DNA of 64,000 nt from an uncultured Lachnospiraceae bacterium (GTDB taxonomy: Bacteria > Bacillota > Clostridia > Lachnospirales > Lachnospiraceae). The stretch is taken from contig CAJTMC010000017.1 of assembly GCA_910577115.1 (NCBI GenBank), forward strand, positions 1-64,000, in the 5' to 3' direction. The translations under genes and the position numbers were made by a program. Positions 10,960 to 21,200 of this stretch are shown piece by piece. Each line of letters starts with the position of its first letter. The first letter of the stretch is position 1. A model generated the notes under the pieces. The model saw nothing but the letters and a program-made list of their open reading frames with translations. It searched no databases and was not told the DNA's origin.

Positions 10960-13900
10960 TTATTTATCGACTATCTTAAACCGAAGTACCTTCGTTCCGT
11001 AGAAGCCGCCTTCCGGTATACCTCTTACCGTTACGGACGCCATTCCTTTTTTAGTGTTATTCCTGTAGCTTCCTTCTACGATTTCAATGTTCTCCCCAAG
11101 CCGGTACTCTTTTCCTACGTAGTCTCTGATATTTGCCGCTGTAAGCCTTACGGGATTTCTTCCGTCATATGCTAATGGCTCTTTTGTCTTATTATCGAAT
11201 ACAAAGTTCTTTTCCCTTGCAAGATTTTTCGCCGCTATGTAATTTGCAACATACGAAGAGCCTTCCTCATAATTTGCATAAGACAACGGTTTAATTGTAA
11301 CCTGCTTATCAAGGGCATTATAGATAAGTATGTAATCCTTTTTATTTTTAAGCCTTCTGCCTGCCGTATCTTTGACAGTCACTGCCTTTTCAAGCGCCGA
11401 TGCAAGATTACCTGCCGAAGCATCTACCACAATATCGTCATTCACTGTAATGCACTCTTCAAAAGGCGCCTTTGCTATCAGAAAGCTTTCAAGGTTAATG
11501 TTCTTTCCCTTGCACGCACCTTTTCCTGAAATAACTACCTGAACGCTGCTTCCGGCTGCCTTCGTTTTCTTGTCAAAATAGGTATATTTTGCAGTATAAT
11601 CCACGCCTTCCGTTAAATGATATTCTGTCTGAGTCTTTGGATCTATGGCTGTAATCGTTGTCAGTCTTGCGCCCTTTGGTGAATATACAAGAGCTTTTTT
11701 CACAAATTCAAACTTCGAAATATCGACAGGATTGATCGTAAACCGCTGCGTCCAACTGCCGGAAATATTGTTTCCGATACCTTTTACGGTTACTGTTGCC
11801 TTTCCTGCCTTTGTATTATTCCGGTAAGTTACTGTGTAATCCAGATTTTCCTGTAACTCTTTCCCTTTACTTGTCTTTACCTGAAGTCCTTTCAGAATAA
11901 CAGGTGTTCCTGTATAGTCATTGGAATTAAAGTCAAATCCTTTATCCCAGCTTACCCGAACATCCGCGGCAGATGTTGCAGATCTTCCGTTCAGTGCCGC
12001 TTTTTTAATGTTAAATGTAAGTGTTTTAGAGCCAATATATACGGTGTTTCCTGTATTCCATTTGGGGTCTACGGAAACCATCACGGTAGCCTTACCGACA
12101 TTCAGATTGTTTCTGTATGCAACAGTCAGCTTTCCTTTCAGATTGTTTGTATCCTTTGAATAGTCAATCTCAGGTTCTATTGCATAACCCGTATAGGCCG
12201 AATTCTTCGCAAGCGCATCAAGGCTTATTCTTGCCTTGCTGATATCGACAACCTTGACTGCACTGTTCTTGTCCGGCTTGCTGATTACCTTATACTCTAC
12301 CGTGCGGGAAGATGCGGTGTCAATAACGTATCCATCTACGCTCCTTCCGTTGACAGTCCTTCCAAGTCCTGTAAGCGTTACACTATAAGTATCGGTTTTA
12401 CCTTCTACCGGTCCGTTCCAAACTGCCTTATAATCAAGATCTTCTGCAAACTTAACTGTCTTCTTCTCACCGTCTCCTGCTGTATATTGATATGTCACAT
12501 ATGTTGTCGACGGCTGTTTCGGATCTGCCTTCTTGCTTGTATTATAGATAATCGAAGGCACTGTTATAACACAATCTTTGAGTTGTATCGCTGTTGCATC
12601 CGGTGCATCCGGCTCTGATGGCTCCGGTTCTGATGAGCTTGGTTCTGTCGGTTCCGGTGCTGTCGAGCTTGGTTCTGTCGGTTCCGGTGCTGTCGAGCTT
12701 GGTTCTGTCGGTTCCGGTGCTGACGAGCTTGGCTCTGTCGGTTCCGGTGCTGTCGAACTTGGCTCTGTCGGTTCCGGTACGCTTGAGCTTGGCTCTGTCG
12801 GTTCCGGTACGCTTGAGCTTGGCTCTGTCGGTTCCGGTGCTGACGAACTCGGTTCTGTCGGTTCCGGTACGCTTGAGCTTGGTTCTGACGATTCCGGAGG
12901 CGTCGGTTCTTCCGTACCATTATAGTTCGTCTTTTCCCACTGTACTGTGGTCATGGTAACTTTTCCTGCACCTGCATTGGGAAGTACAAGTTCGTTTAAT
13001 TTTGATGCATCATATGTCTTATAATTCTTATATTGCAGTCTCTCCTTAAATCTGGCTTCATCCGTAATCTTAGGAGGATTTGTGCCTTCCGATGTAATTT
13101 CAAGTTTTGTTTCATTACCGTCCATATAATAGAGACAGTTTACCGCATTGACATACCCTTTCACACCGTCAGCCCCTTGACCCGTTTTCACAGGCGTTCT
13201 GAGACCGTATATATAGCAGTTCTCAAGAAGCATCTCGCCGTTGCACGTTGAAATCGCGCCATTTCCGGTAATGTGCTTATTTCCGGAGTTGTGCTGGTCA
13301 TGCAGTTCCTGTGCATCAAAGATACAATTGTACTCATGAACTTTACCAAAACGCAGTCTCGGCAGCCTCGACATTGTGTTTTTGTATACGTTATTTGCAA
13401 GTGTTACACGAATTGCTTTGTCCTGTATATCACCGTCGCTTGAGCCAAACAGGTGTACCTTCTTTTGTCCATAAGACCCCCACCAAATCTGCTCCTTTGT
13501 CTGATTCTCTTCCTGACGAATTTTCTTATAGGCGTCCGTACTCTCAATATTGGCCTCAAGCCAATCCATCTGCTCATTAAAAAATGTATTGTTTTCGCTG
13601 CCCGGAAGAATCTCACACCATGATATTGTTACGGGCTGATATCCTGAATAGCCACTCGGATTCTTTATATCAATAATACCGTCATATGCTTTGTAGAATG
13701 TACAATGATCAATCCATATACCCTGCGCATTATCATCAATGGTCATGTAATCCCAGTCGTTTCTGTCATAATCTAACATTACACCCTTGCTTGTAACAAT
13801 ATCATCCCACTCCCAAAGTTCATCAAAAGCCAGGTTACGGATAATAACATTGGTGGAACCGCCTTCAATTTTAATACCTGCATGTTTAATTGTTGCTCCG

Positions 13901-15282
13901 TTCTTTGAGAAAATTGTCAAATTGTGAAAGTCATGCAGTTTTATGTAAGAAACGCCTGTTTCTTTTAACGTCGGATGCATTATGGGGTCCGCCTGCTGCG
14001 CTCTTATGTAGCCGCTATAAGGCGTTTTGTCACCCTGACTATTCTTCTGAACGTTTACCTCAGGATATTTTTTGTTCATTTCAAGAGCGCCAAGATTCAG
14101 ATCCGTTGTGATCTCAATTACATTTGGAAAATCCTTCTTTGACCTGGTTTCCTTTAGCGCATCAAGAAATTCCTTCTCATTTGTTACTTTATAATAATGC
14201 GGGCTGTCTTCTTTGAGAAGTCCGCCGCCCGTAACGTTTGCCGCCTGCGCGTATCCCTCCTGATTGTACTTTGTCAGCGCGCTGCTGTTGCCTTCATTCG
14301 CATCATATACGCTGTCGCCTGCCGGTGCAGCAAATGTAGTCCACTCTGCGTCAACCTCTTCGGGAGCATAAGGCTCACTTGGAGGGTCGGTTTCTTCTTC
14401 TGTCTGATTTGAAAAAGCAACATAATAGTAATTAGCGCCTCCATCCGCATAAATACAATAATCTCCGCTTTCTGCAATCTCAAATTCCAGCACAGTTACA
14501 CCTGAACTTTCCACCGTCTTCGTTTCACCAACTGCCGTACCGCTTTTATATAGTCCGAGCTGTCTGGTAGCCGAACCTGATGAGCTTGCAACGTATACCG
14601 TCAATCTCCCGGCTTCCGGCGCCGTAAAATGGATGCTGCGGTTGTCCGCAGCGCCTGCGCCTCCTGTTTTAATCCGTCTGGAAAATTTTATTCCTTCTAC
14701 CGTTTTCTCATTTGTATCTACAGTAACTTTACTGCCGCTCTTTATCTTTATGGTAAATCCATTTTCTGAATAATCTTCTGTTATATCGCCCAACGGCGCA
14801 TTATTTGCATTCAGATTAAACTCAATAACTGCGCCTTCTTCCAGTTCCTCCTCCGTACTTGAAGTTTCTTCTTCCGAACTTTCCTCTTCCGAACTTTCCT
14901 CTTCCGAAGTCCCTTCTTCCGAGCTTTCCTGTTCTGAACCGCTTTCAGGCACCATTGTTTCCGTAATTGTTGTTTCCTCCGAAGAACCTGTCACCGTTTC
15001 CTGTGCGGAACCCGTTGCCGTTTCCTCTGTTGTCTTTTCCGTTTCAGTCTCCGCAACTTCCGACTCCTCAGATTCGCTCCGCTCCATTTCCTGATCTTCA
15101 GCCGCCTCTTCCACGGCGTCCTCTGTGGCGGTCTCGGTGTTAGTCTCAACTGACTCCTCGACTTCAGGCACTTCTTCCGCAGCGGAAACAGGCACTCCCG
15201 ACATCACCATAGAGCCTGTCAGCAGCAAAGCCAATGATTGCTTTAGAATCCTGTTCTTAAAGCTTTTTCCCAATCTGCTCAT
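10960..15282 (-). CDS. Secreted PL1 pectate lyase with Pro/Ser linker and YTG repeats
   Basis: Endo-type pectate lyase acting outside the cell. The ATG at 15282 follows AAAGGAG; the signal peptide (MSRLGKSFKNRILKQSL...) and about 110 acidic S/T/E residues lead into a beta module (about 150-290) like one in the pectinesterase at 1-4091. The PL1 beta-helix spans about 350-780 and shows WIDHCTF, YDGIIDIK and RLPRLRFG, the family's calcium-binding and catalytic-arginine regions. A linker of about nine 10-residue units (PEPTEPSSSx) follows. The last 545 or so residues are immunoglobulin-like/YTG domains that closely match the C-terminus of the giant pectinesterase at 18236-29026, ending FYGxKVLxFKIVDK in both. 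It starts 39 bases after the pectinesterase gene at 15322-18060, so the two are probably cotranscribed. Confidence 0.93.
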   Translation of the reverse strand: MSRLGKSFKNRILKQSLALLLTGSMVMSGVPVSAAEEVPEVEESVETNTETATEDAVEEAAEDQEMERSESEESEVAETETEKTTEETATGSAQETVTGSSEETTITETMVPESGSEQESSEEGTSEEESSEEESSEEETSSTEEELEEGAVIEFNLNANNAPLGDITEDYSENGFTIKIKSGSKVTVDTNEKTVEGIKFSRRIKTGGAGAADNRSIHFTAPEAGRLTVYVASSSGSATRQLGLYKSGTAVGETKTVESSGVTVLEFEIAESGDYCIYADGGANYYYVAFSNQTEEETDPPSEPYAPEEVDAEWTTFAAPAGDSVYDANEGNSSALTKYNQEGYAQAANVTGGGLLKEDSPHYYKVTNEKEFLDALKETRSKKDFPNVIEITTDLNLGALEMNKKYPEVNVQKNSQGDKTPYSGYIRAQQADPIMHPTLKETGVSYIKLHDFHNLTIFSKNGATIKHAGIKIEGGSTNVIIRNLAFDELWEWDDIVTSKGVMLDYDRNDWDYMTIDDNAQGIWIDHCTFYKAYDGIIDIKNPSGYSGYQPVTISWCEILPGSENNTFFNEQMDWLEANIESTDAYKKIRQEENQTKEQIWWGSYGQKKVHLFGSSDGDIQDKAIRVTLANNVYKNTMSRLPRLRFGKVHEYNCIFDAQELHDQHNSGNKHITGNGAISTCNGEMLLENCYIYGLRTPVKTGQGADGVKGYVNAVNCLYYMDGNETKLEITSEGTNPPKITDEARFKERLQYKNYKTYDASKLNELVLPNAGAGKVTMTTVQWEKTNYNGTEEPTPPESSEPSSSVPEPTEPSSSAPEPTEPSSSVPEPTEPSSSVPEPTEPSSTAPEPTEPSSSAPEPTEPSSTAPEPTEPSSTAPEPTEPSSSEPEPSEPDAPDATAIQLKDCVITVPSIIYNTSKKADPKQPSTTYVTYQYTAGDGEKKTVKFAEDLDYKAVWNGPVEGKTDTYSVTLTGLGRTVNGRSVDGYVIDTASSRTVEYKVISKPDKNSAVKVVDISKARISLDALAKNSAYTGYAIEPEIDYSKDTNNLKGKLTVAYRNNLNVGKATVMVSVDPKWNTGNTVYIGSKTLTFNIKKAALNGRSATSAADVRVSWDKGFDFNSNDYTGTPVILKGLQVKTSKGKELQENLDYTVTYRNNTKAGKATVTVKGIGNNISGSWTQRFTINPVDISKFEFVKKALVYSPKGARLTTITAIDPKTQTEYHLTEGVDYTAKYTYFDKKTKAAGSSVQVVISGKGACKGKNINLESFLIAKAPFEECITVNDDIVVDASAGNLASALEKAVTVKDTAGRRLKNKKDYILIYNALDKQVTIKPLSYANYEEGSSYVANYIAAKNLAREKNFVFDNKTKEPLAYDGRNPVRLTAANIRDYVGKEYRLGENIEIVEGSYRNNTKKGMASVTVRGIPEGGFYGTKVLRFKIVDK
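12610..12894. repeat. 30-bp tandem repeat encoding the Pro/Ser linker
   Basis: About nine head-to-tail 30-bp units (GGTTCTGTCGGTTCCGG... on the plus strand) encode EPTEPSSSxP. Units differ mainly at GTC/GAC/ACG variants. The length is a multiple of three, so slippage would change linker length without breaking the frame. Confidence 0.9.
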
Positions 15283-15321
15283 GTTACTTCTCCTTTCCCT
15301 GTTTTAATTGTATCATGTAAT

Positions 15322-18060
15322 TTACTGCACAATACTCATATCTTTTCCAACAAACGGATTCCAGTCTCCCAAAAATGCACCCACTACCGTGTTGTCATTT
15401 ACAACAGTTGTTCCGTCTGAAAGCGTCACATTACCGTCTGTTCCTGTGTTTAAGATTGCCGTCCAGCCTGCACGTGTGCTCGTGTCAGATGCTGCGCCGG
15501 TTGATTCTTTTGACGCATACTCCTGCATAAACGGTGACTCGCCGCTCAATGTATTAATCCACCCTTTCGGCTGAATCAGCGATTCGCTTACACCGTTGAA
15601 ATCGGTCTGCTCAATGATTGTCTTATAGAACAGCACCTCGCTTGTGTCGGCTTTCCAGGGTCTTCCAAAAAGTCCTGGTTTTGAAGTCTTTACCGATGCC
15701 GTATCCACTCCCGGAGTAGTCGATTTGACAGTACAGTTGTACATCAGGTATCCTCTGTCACCTGCGCTCTGCTGTGCTGCTGTAATATAACCTGTATCAT
15801 TTGGATCCTCGCTCGTGTTAAACACAAGATCGCACTTTGCAAACACCGCCGTCATACCGCCATAGATATAATCCACTGCTCCGTAAACCGAACAGTTATA
15901 AAAAGCTGCTGTCGATCCCGTTCCCCCGAATAGCGTATCCTGTCTTCCGATGAACTTACAGTTGTCAAAGAAGATTTCCTTGTAACCATTATCAATGCCA
16001 ACTGCGGAAGCACGTTCCACCATTGATTTGTTCTGCACTGCCGTGCTGCCCGCTTTCATGGAAACCCTCGGCGTATCTTTCTCGCCTTTCGGCGCGTCAC
16101 TCAAGGCTACGACTGTATCCTGCGCTTCTTTCTCCGAAATATATTGATTAAATGAATTTTCAAAAATAATTCCCTTTGCTTGGAAACCATCAGCAGTTAT
16201 GGCAACAGTTGCATTCCATAACTTGTTTGTATTTTTGTATGTCGGATACCCGTTCTCTGTGCTGACTGAAAGTACGCGTTCACTCCAACGTCCATCCTCC
16301 CCCATACTGTAATAATTGTAACCATGCCCATAGTATGACGTAATGCGCACCGCATTTTTATCAATATCAACGCCCTTGTTCAATGTCTGTATACTTGGTG
16401 TCGCACTCGCATTCTTAAGTGTAATATTCGGAAGTCCGATTACAAGCATTTCCTCGTAATTCCCCGGCTGTATTTCAATCGTAACACGCTCATTGTTTGG
16501 TCTGTCCATATAATAAACCGCAATCAGCGCATCATTAATTGACTGGAACTCACAGCCTTCTTTTCCAACGGTAAGGACAGGTCTGTACGCCGTTTTTTTC
16601 TCATCCTCGTCTGTTTTTCCAAAGCTGATTTCCTTCGTCAGGTTTTTCCCCTCAACTTTTACATTTGATGTAAGCTTTTGCGTATAAGAACCGCTCTTTA
16701 CTTCTACTTTATATACACCATCTCTTAACCGGATTCCGTCTGTTCCCGTAAATGTGTATACATAGCCTTCCTCGTCCAAGTTTGTGAAAACAAACTCAGC
16801 GCCTGCAAGGTCGCGTGCCGTTGCCCCTTTTGGAGCAATGTTTACTTTATAAGTGGGCTTTTTCTCAAACACCAAATCCTTTGTTCCATTTTCCGTAGCA
16901 GATATGCTTCTGCGGGTCAGTGCATAATCATTTACCATTCCCGCATGAATATCATATGTAATTCCTTTTTGCAGATAAAGTGTATATGCGTCTCCATTAA
17001 TATTGATTTCAGGCTTGTAAATCTCATCTGCTGCAAAAATAAGCGCAAGCTTTGAAATCTCCGATGTGTTAAGTCCCTTAATCTTACCGCTTACCGTCAC
17101 AAGATCCACTGCATTCACATTGATATTAAAAGCAGTTGCACCACCGCCCTTTACAAGCGCAAGCTCACGCGCGCTGTGAATCACATAGGAATTTGCTCCC
17201 TCAAGGGAAACATCATATGTATACTGCTCGCACAAATCAACCGCATAAGTTCCGTTCTGCACAAGCGCGGTTTTCACCTCGCCGGATTCTCTGCTTGTGA
17301 ATACAACCTTATATCCTGCCGGAATATCCGCAGGCGCCGTCACGGTTCCCGAAACGGATACCCTTGCCGGACTCTCAACTGTCACTCTTGCCACAACCAG
17401 CTTTTCCGTCAATGTATAAAGTTTGTACATTCCGGTTTCCGCTGCATAGTAGGTCAGAACCGTACCATTCTCCAAGCCTGTATGGTCCTGCTCCGTCTTT
17501 GCGCCGCTCGGACTTTCAAGCGTGTAGGTGTTAACGCTCTTTGCAGAGTTTGCACTTGCCGCAACGGTAAGAATATCACCCGCCTCCGCATATACGCTCA
17601 AATACACCGTATCCGTCATGGATTTGTTGGAATAAAGATACCCATTGTAGGTATTATCCGCAAATTTGAGCGACTTTTCATCGTACCGCGTCACGTCTTT
17701 GTTGACGGTACGCAGTCTGTGTGTATTTTTATTTCCGCCGTCATCGAAAGCAAAAAGCGTGTCACCCGCCTTGTTCCTGATCGCAAAAGACGTAATATTC
17801 TCACCGGCTGTTCCCGCCGTCTTTCCCGGATAAAATCCGTTCAGGACGCTTTTGGTAATCATGTTGTTGTAACCCTCGCCAAGATCTTGTGCACCAAAAT
17901 CATAAACATCAATGTTTCCGTTCTCGTTCTTGCCTTCCATCTTCTTTGGCAGTTCGGATGCACTGCCGGCAGGCTCTGTTGCAGCCGCCGTCATTCCCGA
18001 CACAAGCATCGCGCCTGTCAGAACGAGTGCCAAAAATGATTTTGTCTTATGCTTTTTCAT
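15322..18060 (-). CDS. Secreted pectinesterase (CE8), compact form
   Basis: Pectin methylesterase of 912 residues. The ATG at 18060 follows GGGAGGTAAA; the signal peptide is MKKHKTKSFLALVLTGAML. After a short spacer comes the WDFG-like module (VYDFGAQDLGEG) that also precedes CE8 in the two other pectinesterases here, then carboxypeptidase-regulatory-like repeats. The CE8 beta-helix from about 490 to 890 has GNYEEM, ERASAVGI, RQDTLFGG, DYIYGG, AAQQ and FGRPW, with both catalytic aspartates kept. Unlike its neighbours it has neither the acidic linker nor the C-terminal YTG repeats, so it may be released rather than surface-held (inference). First gene of a probable two-gene operon with the PL1 lyase. 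Confidence 0.93.
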   Translation of the reverse strand: MKKHKTKSFLALVLTGAMLVSGMTAAATEPAGSASELPKKMEGKNENGNIDVYDFGAQDLGEGYNNMITKSVLNGFYPGKTAGTAGENITSFAIRNKAGDTLFAFDDGGNKNTHRLRTVNKDVTRYDEKSLKFADNTYNGYLYSNKSMTDTVYLSVYAEAGDILTVAASANSAKSVNTYTLESPSGAKTEQDHTGLENGTVLTYYAAETGMYKLYTLTEKLVVARVTVESPARVSVSGTVTAPADIPAGYKVVFTSRESGEVKTALVQNGTYAVDLCEQYTYDVSLEGANSYVIHSARELALVKGGGATAFNINVNAVDLVTVSGKIKGLNTSEISKLALIFAADEIYKPEININGDAYTLYLQKGITYDIHAGMVNDYALTRRSISATENGTKDLVFEKKPTYKVNIAPKGATARDLAGAEFVFTNLDEEGYVYTFTGTDGIRLRDGVYKVEVKSGSYTQKLTSNVKVEGKNLTKEISFGKTDEDEKKTAYRPVLTVGKEGCEFQSINDALIAVYYMDRPNNERVTIEIQPGNYEEMLVIGLPNITLKNASATPSIQTLNKGVDIDKNAVRITSYYGHGYNYYSMGEDGRWSERVLSVSTENGYPTYKNTNKLWNATVAITADGFQAKGIIFENSFNQYISEKEAQDTVVALSDAPKGEKDTPRVSMKAGSTAVQNKSMVERASAVGIDNGYKEIFFDNCKFIGRQDTLFGGTGSTAAFYNCSVYGAVDYIYGGMTAVFAKCDLVFNTSEDPNDTGYITAAQQSAGDRGYLMYNCTVKSTTPGVDTASVKTSKPGLFGRPWKADTSEVLFYKTIIEQTDFNGVSESLIQPKGWINTLSGESPFMQEYASKESTGAASDTSTRAGWTAILNTGTDGNVTLSDGTTVVNDNTVVGAFLGDWNPFVGKDMSIVQ

Positions 18061-18107
18061 TTTACCTCCCTTTCCGCCGTTTTAACGGCAATAAATTTCC
18101 TCCGCAT

Positions 18108-18137
18108 ATTATAGAACGCTTTTATACAATATAGCAA
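18108..18137 (-). promoter_or_regulatory. Candidate promoter of the pectinesterase-PL1 operon
   Basis: Minus strand TTGCTA (18132-18137), 18-base spacer, TATAAT (18108-18113). The short leader also contains a perfect GCCGTT-AA-AACGGC hairpin (18075-18088 region) just before the ribosome binding site. Confidence 0.6.
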
Positions 18138-18182
18138 ATTTCGAATAATATTTCAACATATGCTTTGGATATTTTTCATAAA

Positions 18183-18210
18183 AGAGGAGCTGCAACCGTG
18201 CAGCTCCCCT
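18183..18210 (-). terminator. Terminator of the giant pectinesterase gene
   Basis: Minus strand GGGGAGCTGCA and TGCAGCTCCTC pair around CGGT, followed by TTTTATG. It lies 26 bases after the stop codon at 18236. Confidence 0.88.
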
Positions 18211-18235
18211 TCATAAATAACATTTCAGACAAATA

Positions 18236-21200
18236 TTATTTATCTACAATCTTAAACTTCAATACCTTCTGTCCATAGAAGCCTCCGTCTACTCCGGAAA
18301 TGCCTCTTACAGTCACAGAACCTGTTCCCTTTCTGGTATTGTTCTTGTAGCTTCCCGGTACAATCTCAATGTTTACACCGAGCTTGTATTCAGGACCGAC
18401 AAAGTTCACAATATCCTCTGCCGTAAGCTGTACAGGATTTCTTCCGTCATAAGACATCGAAGCTTTCTTGTTAAATACAAAGTTTCTCTCTTTCGCAAGG
18501 TTCTTCGCTATTCTGTATCGCACAGTATACCGCGAATTTGCCACATAGTTCTTAGTGTCTATCGGTTTGATTGTAATTGTCTTTGCTGCTGCATCATAGA
18601 TCAATGTGTAGTCCTTGCCAAGATTCAGTTTCACACCTGCCGTATTCTTTACTACAGTTGCTTTTGCAAGTGCTTTTCCGAGATTCTTTGCTGCTGCATC
18701 CACATAAATATCATCTGGTACGGTAATGCATGTCGCAAAGTCTGCTGCTACTATGTCAAATTTTGCAACTTCAATGTTCTTGCCTTTGCATGCACCCTTA
18801 CCTGAGATTGTTACTCTTACTGTAGAACCTGCTGCTTTCTTCCGCTTATCAGAATATGTATACTTCGCAGTATAATCTCTGCCTTCCTTCAGGAAGTACC
18901 GGTTGCCATACGGATCTGTTGCAGTAACTGATGTCAGCTTCGCACCCTTTGGCGAATAAGGAAGTGTTACACCCTCTGTATCAAACTTAAATCTTGACAT
19001 ATCAACAGGGTTGATTGTAATCCTCTCCGTCCAGCTGCCGGAAACGTTGTTTCCGATACCCTTTACGGTTACGGTTGCCTTTCCTGCCTTTGTGTTGTTC
19101 TTGTAAGTTACGGTGTAATCCTCACCAATCTTTAATGCCCTATCCTTAGTTGTCTTTAATTCAAGTCCTTTAACTGTAACCGGTGTTCCGGTATAGTTAT
19201 TTGAACCAAAGTTAAAGTCCTTATCCCAGCTTATCCGTATTTCTGCAGCAGACGTTGTAGATTTCCTATTCAATTTTGCCTTCTTAATGTTGAAGGTAAG
19301 TGTCTTAGAACCTACATACATTGTATTGTCATCGTCTGCACTCGGTTTTGCGGAAACGATTACGGTTGCCTTTCCTGCATTAATGTTGTTTCTGTATGCA
19401 ATGCTCAAATCCTTCTCAGAAAGACCTGCCGGAAGATTCTTGCAAACAATACCCGGCTCAATTGCGTAGCCTGTATAGAATGCATTCTTTGCCGACGCGT
19501 CAAGACTAATCTTTGCTTTGCTGATATCTACAACCTTAACCGGATCGTTCTTAGATGGCTTATCAACTACCTTGTACTCTACTGTACGTACACTGTTCGG
19601 GTCAATGATAAATCCGTCTACTGTTCTTCCGTCAATTCCTCTGCCGAGTCCTGTCAGTGTTACGCTGTAAATATTAGGATCGTCTTCGCTTCCACCATTC
19701 CAGTTTACTTCGTAATCAAGTCCTTCCGCAAACTTGACAATCTTTGTGTCGCCGCTTGCAGTTGTATACTTGTACGTTACATATGTCGTTGACGGCTGTC
19801 TGAGATCCGCATTCTTGCCTGTGTTGCGTATAATTGAAGGTACGATAATCTCGCAGTCTTCAAGTCTTACCACGATGACAGTTTCTGCCGGAAGCTCTGA
19901 AACCGTATATTTAAAGCTTACAACAGCGCTCGCAGCAGTGCCCTTAATTGCAACTGCCTTAATTGTTACAGTTGTGTCAATAACAATTGGAGTTGTATAT
20001 GGTGTACTGTCGGCCGTCGGGTTTGTTCCGTCCAATGTGTAATAAACGATTGCGTCTTCTGTTGCGCTCGTCAGTTCAACTTTTGTTCCCTTTTCTACCA
20101 GGCCTTGTGCCACGCTTGCCTTAGGCTCTGCAACACTTGTCCCCGGATCTGTTGTCTTTACTGTGTAAGTATAGCTTACAACATCACTGTTGTCATAGCC
20201 TTCCTTTACTGCAATTGCTTTAATTGTTACCGCTTCATTAATTGTAATCGCTTCTGTATACTTCGTGCTGCCTGTTGTCGGATCTGTTTCGTCTGTGGTG
20301 TAGTAAATATCTGCACCTTCCGCACTTGCAAGCGTTACCTTTGTTCCCTTTTCTACCTCACCGGAATCCGGTGTTGCAACAGGATTCGTTAATTTTGTTG
20401 ACGGTGTATCTGTTATTGTGTAGCTGAACTCAGCAGCTTCACTGTCCTGATATCCTGCTTTTCTTGCAATTGCCTTGATTGTTACAGCTTTGTCAATCGT
20501 AATTTCAACCGGAGACGCAGCCTTTGTTCCGTTTGTTGCAGGATCTTTTCCGTCTGTGGTGTAGTAAATATCCGCACCTTCCGCACTTGTAAGCGTAACC
20601 TTTGCTCCTTTTACTACAGCAGCTCCCGTGCCCGGAAGTGCAGTCACTTTTGACAGAATCGGAAGCGATGACTCTTCTACTGTGTATTCCAGTGTAACAG
20701 ATGCACTGTCCAGACAGTCTTCCTTCACTGCAACTGCCTTTATTGTCATTGTTTTGTCAATTGTAATAACTGCAGGTGACAAAACTTCTATTCCGTTTGT
20801 TCCTGACGGTTCCGTGCCATCTGTTGTGTATCGAATGTATGCGCCTGCTGTTGCACTTGTAAGCGTAACCTTTGTTCCCTTATCGACCTTGCCCTGCTCT
20901 ACATCTGCTGTAGGCGCTTCTACCTGTACCGGCGTTTCTCCCTTAACCGTATATGTAAATTCGCTTACCGGAGCGCTTACATTTGTATCTTTTACAGCAA
21001 TCGCTTTAATTGTTGTTGTCTTGTTAATAACAATTGCCTGTTTCTTGTATAGCAGTTCCGCCTTCTTTGTCGGTTCTGTTCCATCTATTGTAAAGTAAAT
21101 ATTGGCGCCTTCTGTTGCACAGCTTAACGTAACTGTTGTGCCCTTCTCTACCTCACCCGGTGTTACAGATGCTTCCGGTGCTTTAATTAAGTTCTCGCGG

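Noticed and set aside
12564..12959. Repeat-containing ORFs in three other frames and a CRISPR-like look
   Set aside because: The 30-bp periodicity is a direct tandem array with no spacers and encodes the PEPTEPSSS linker of the PL1 lyase; not CRISPR and not separate genes.
17176..18039. 287-codon plus-strand ORF
   Set aside because: It lies antisense to the pectinesterase at 15322-18060, has cysteine/arginine-rich low-complexity translation and no ribosome binding site; it is a codon-bias shadow.
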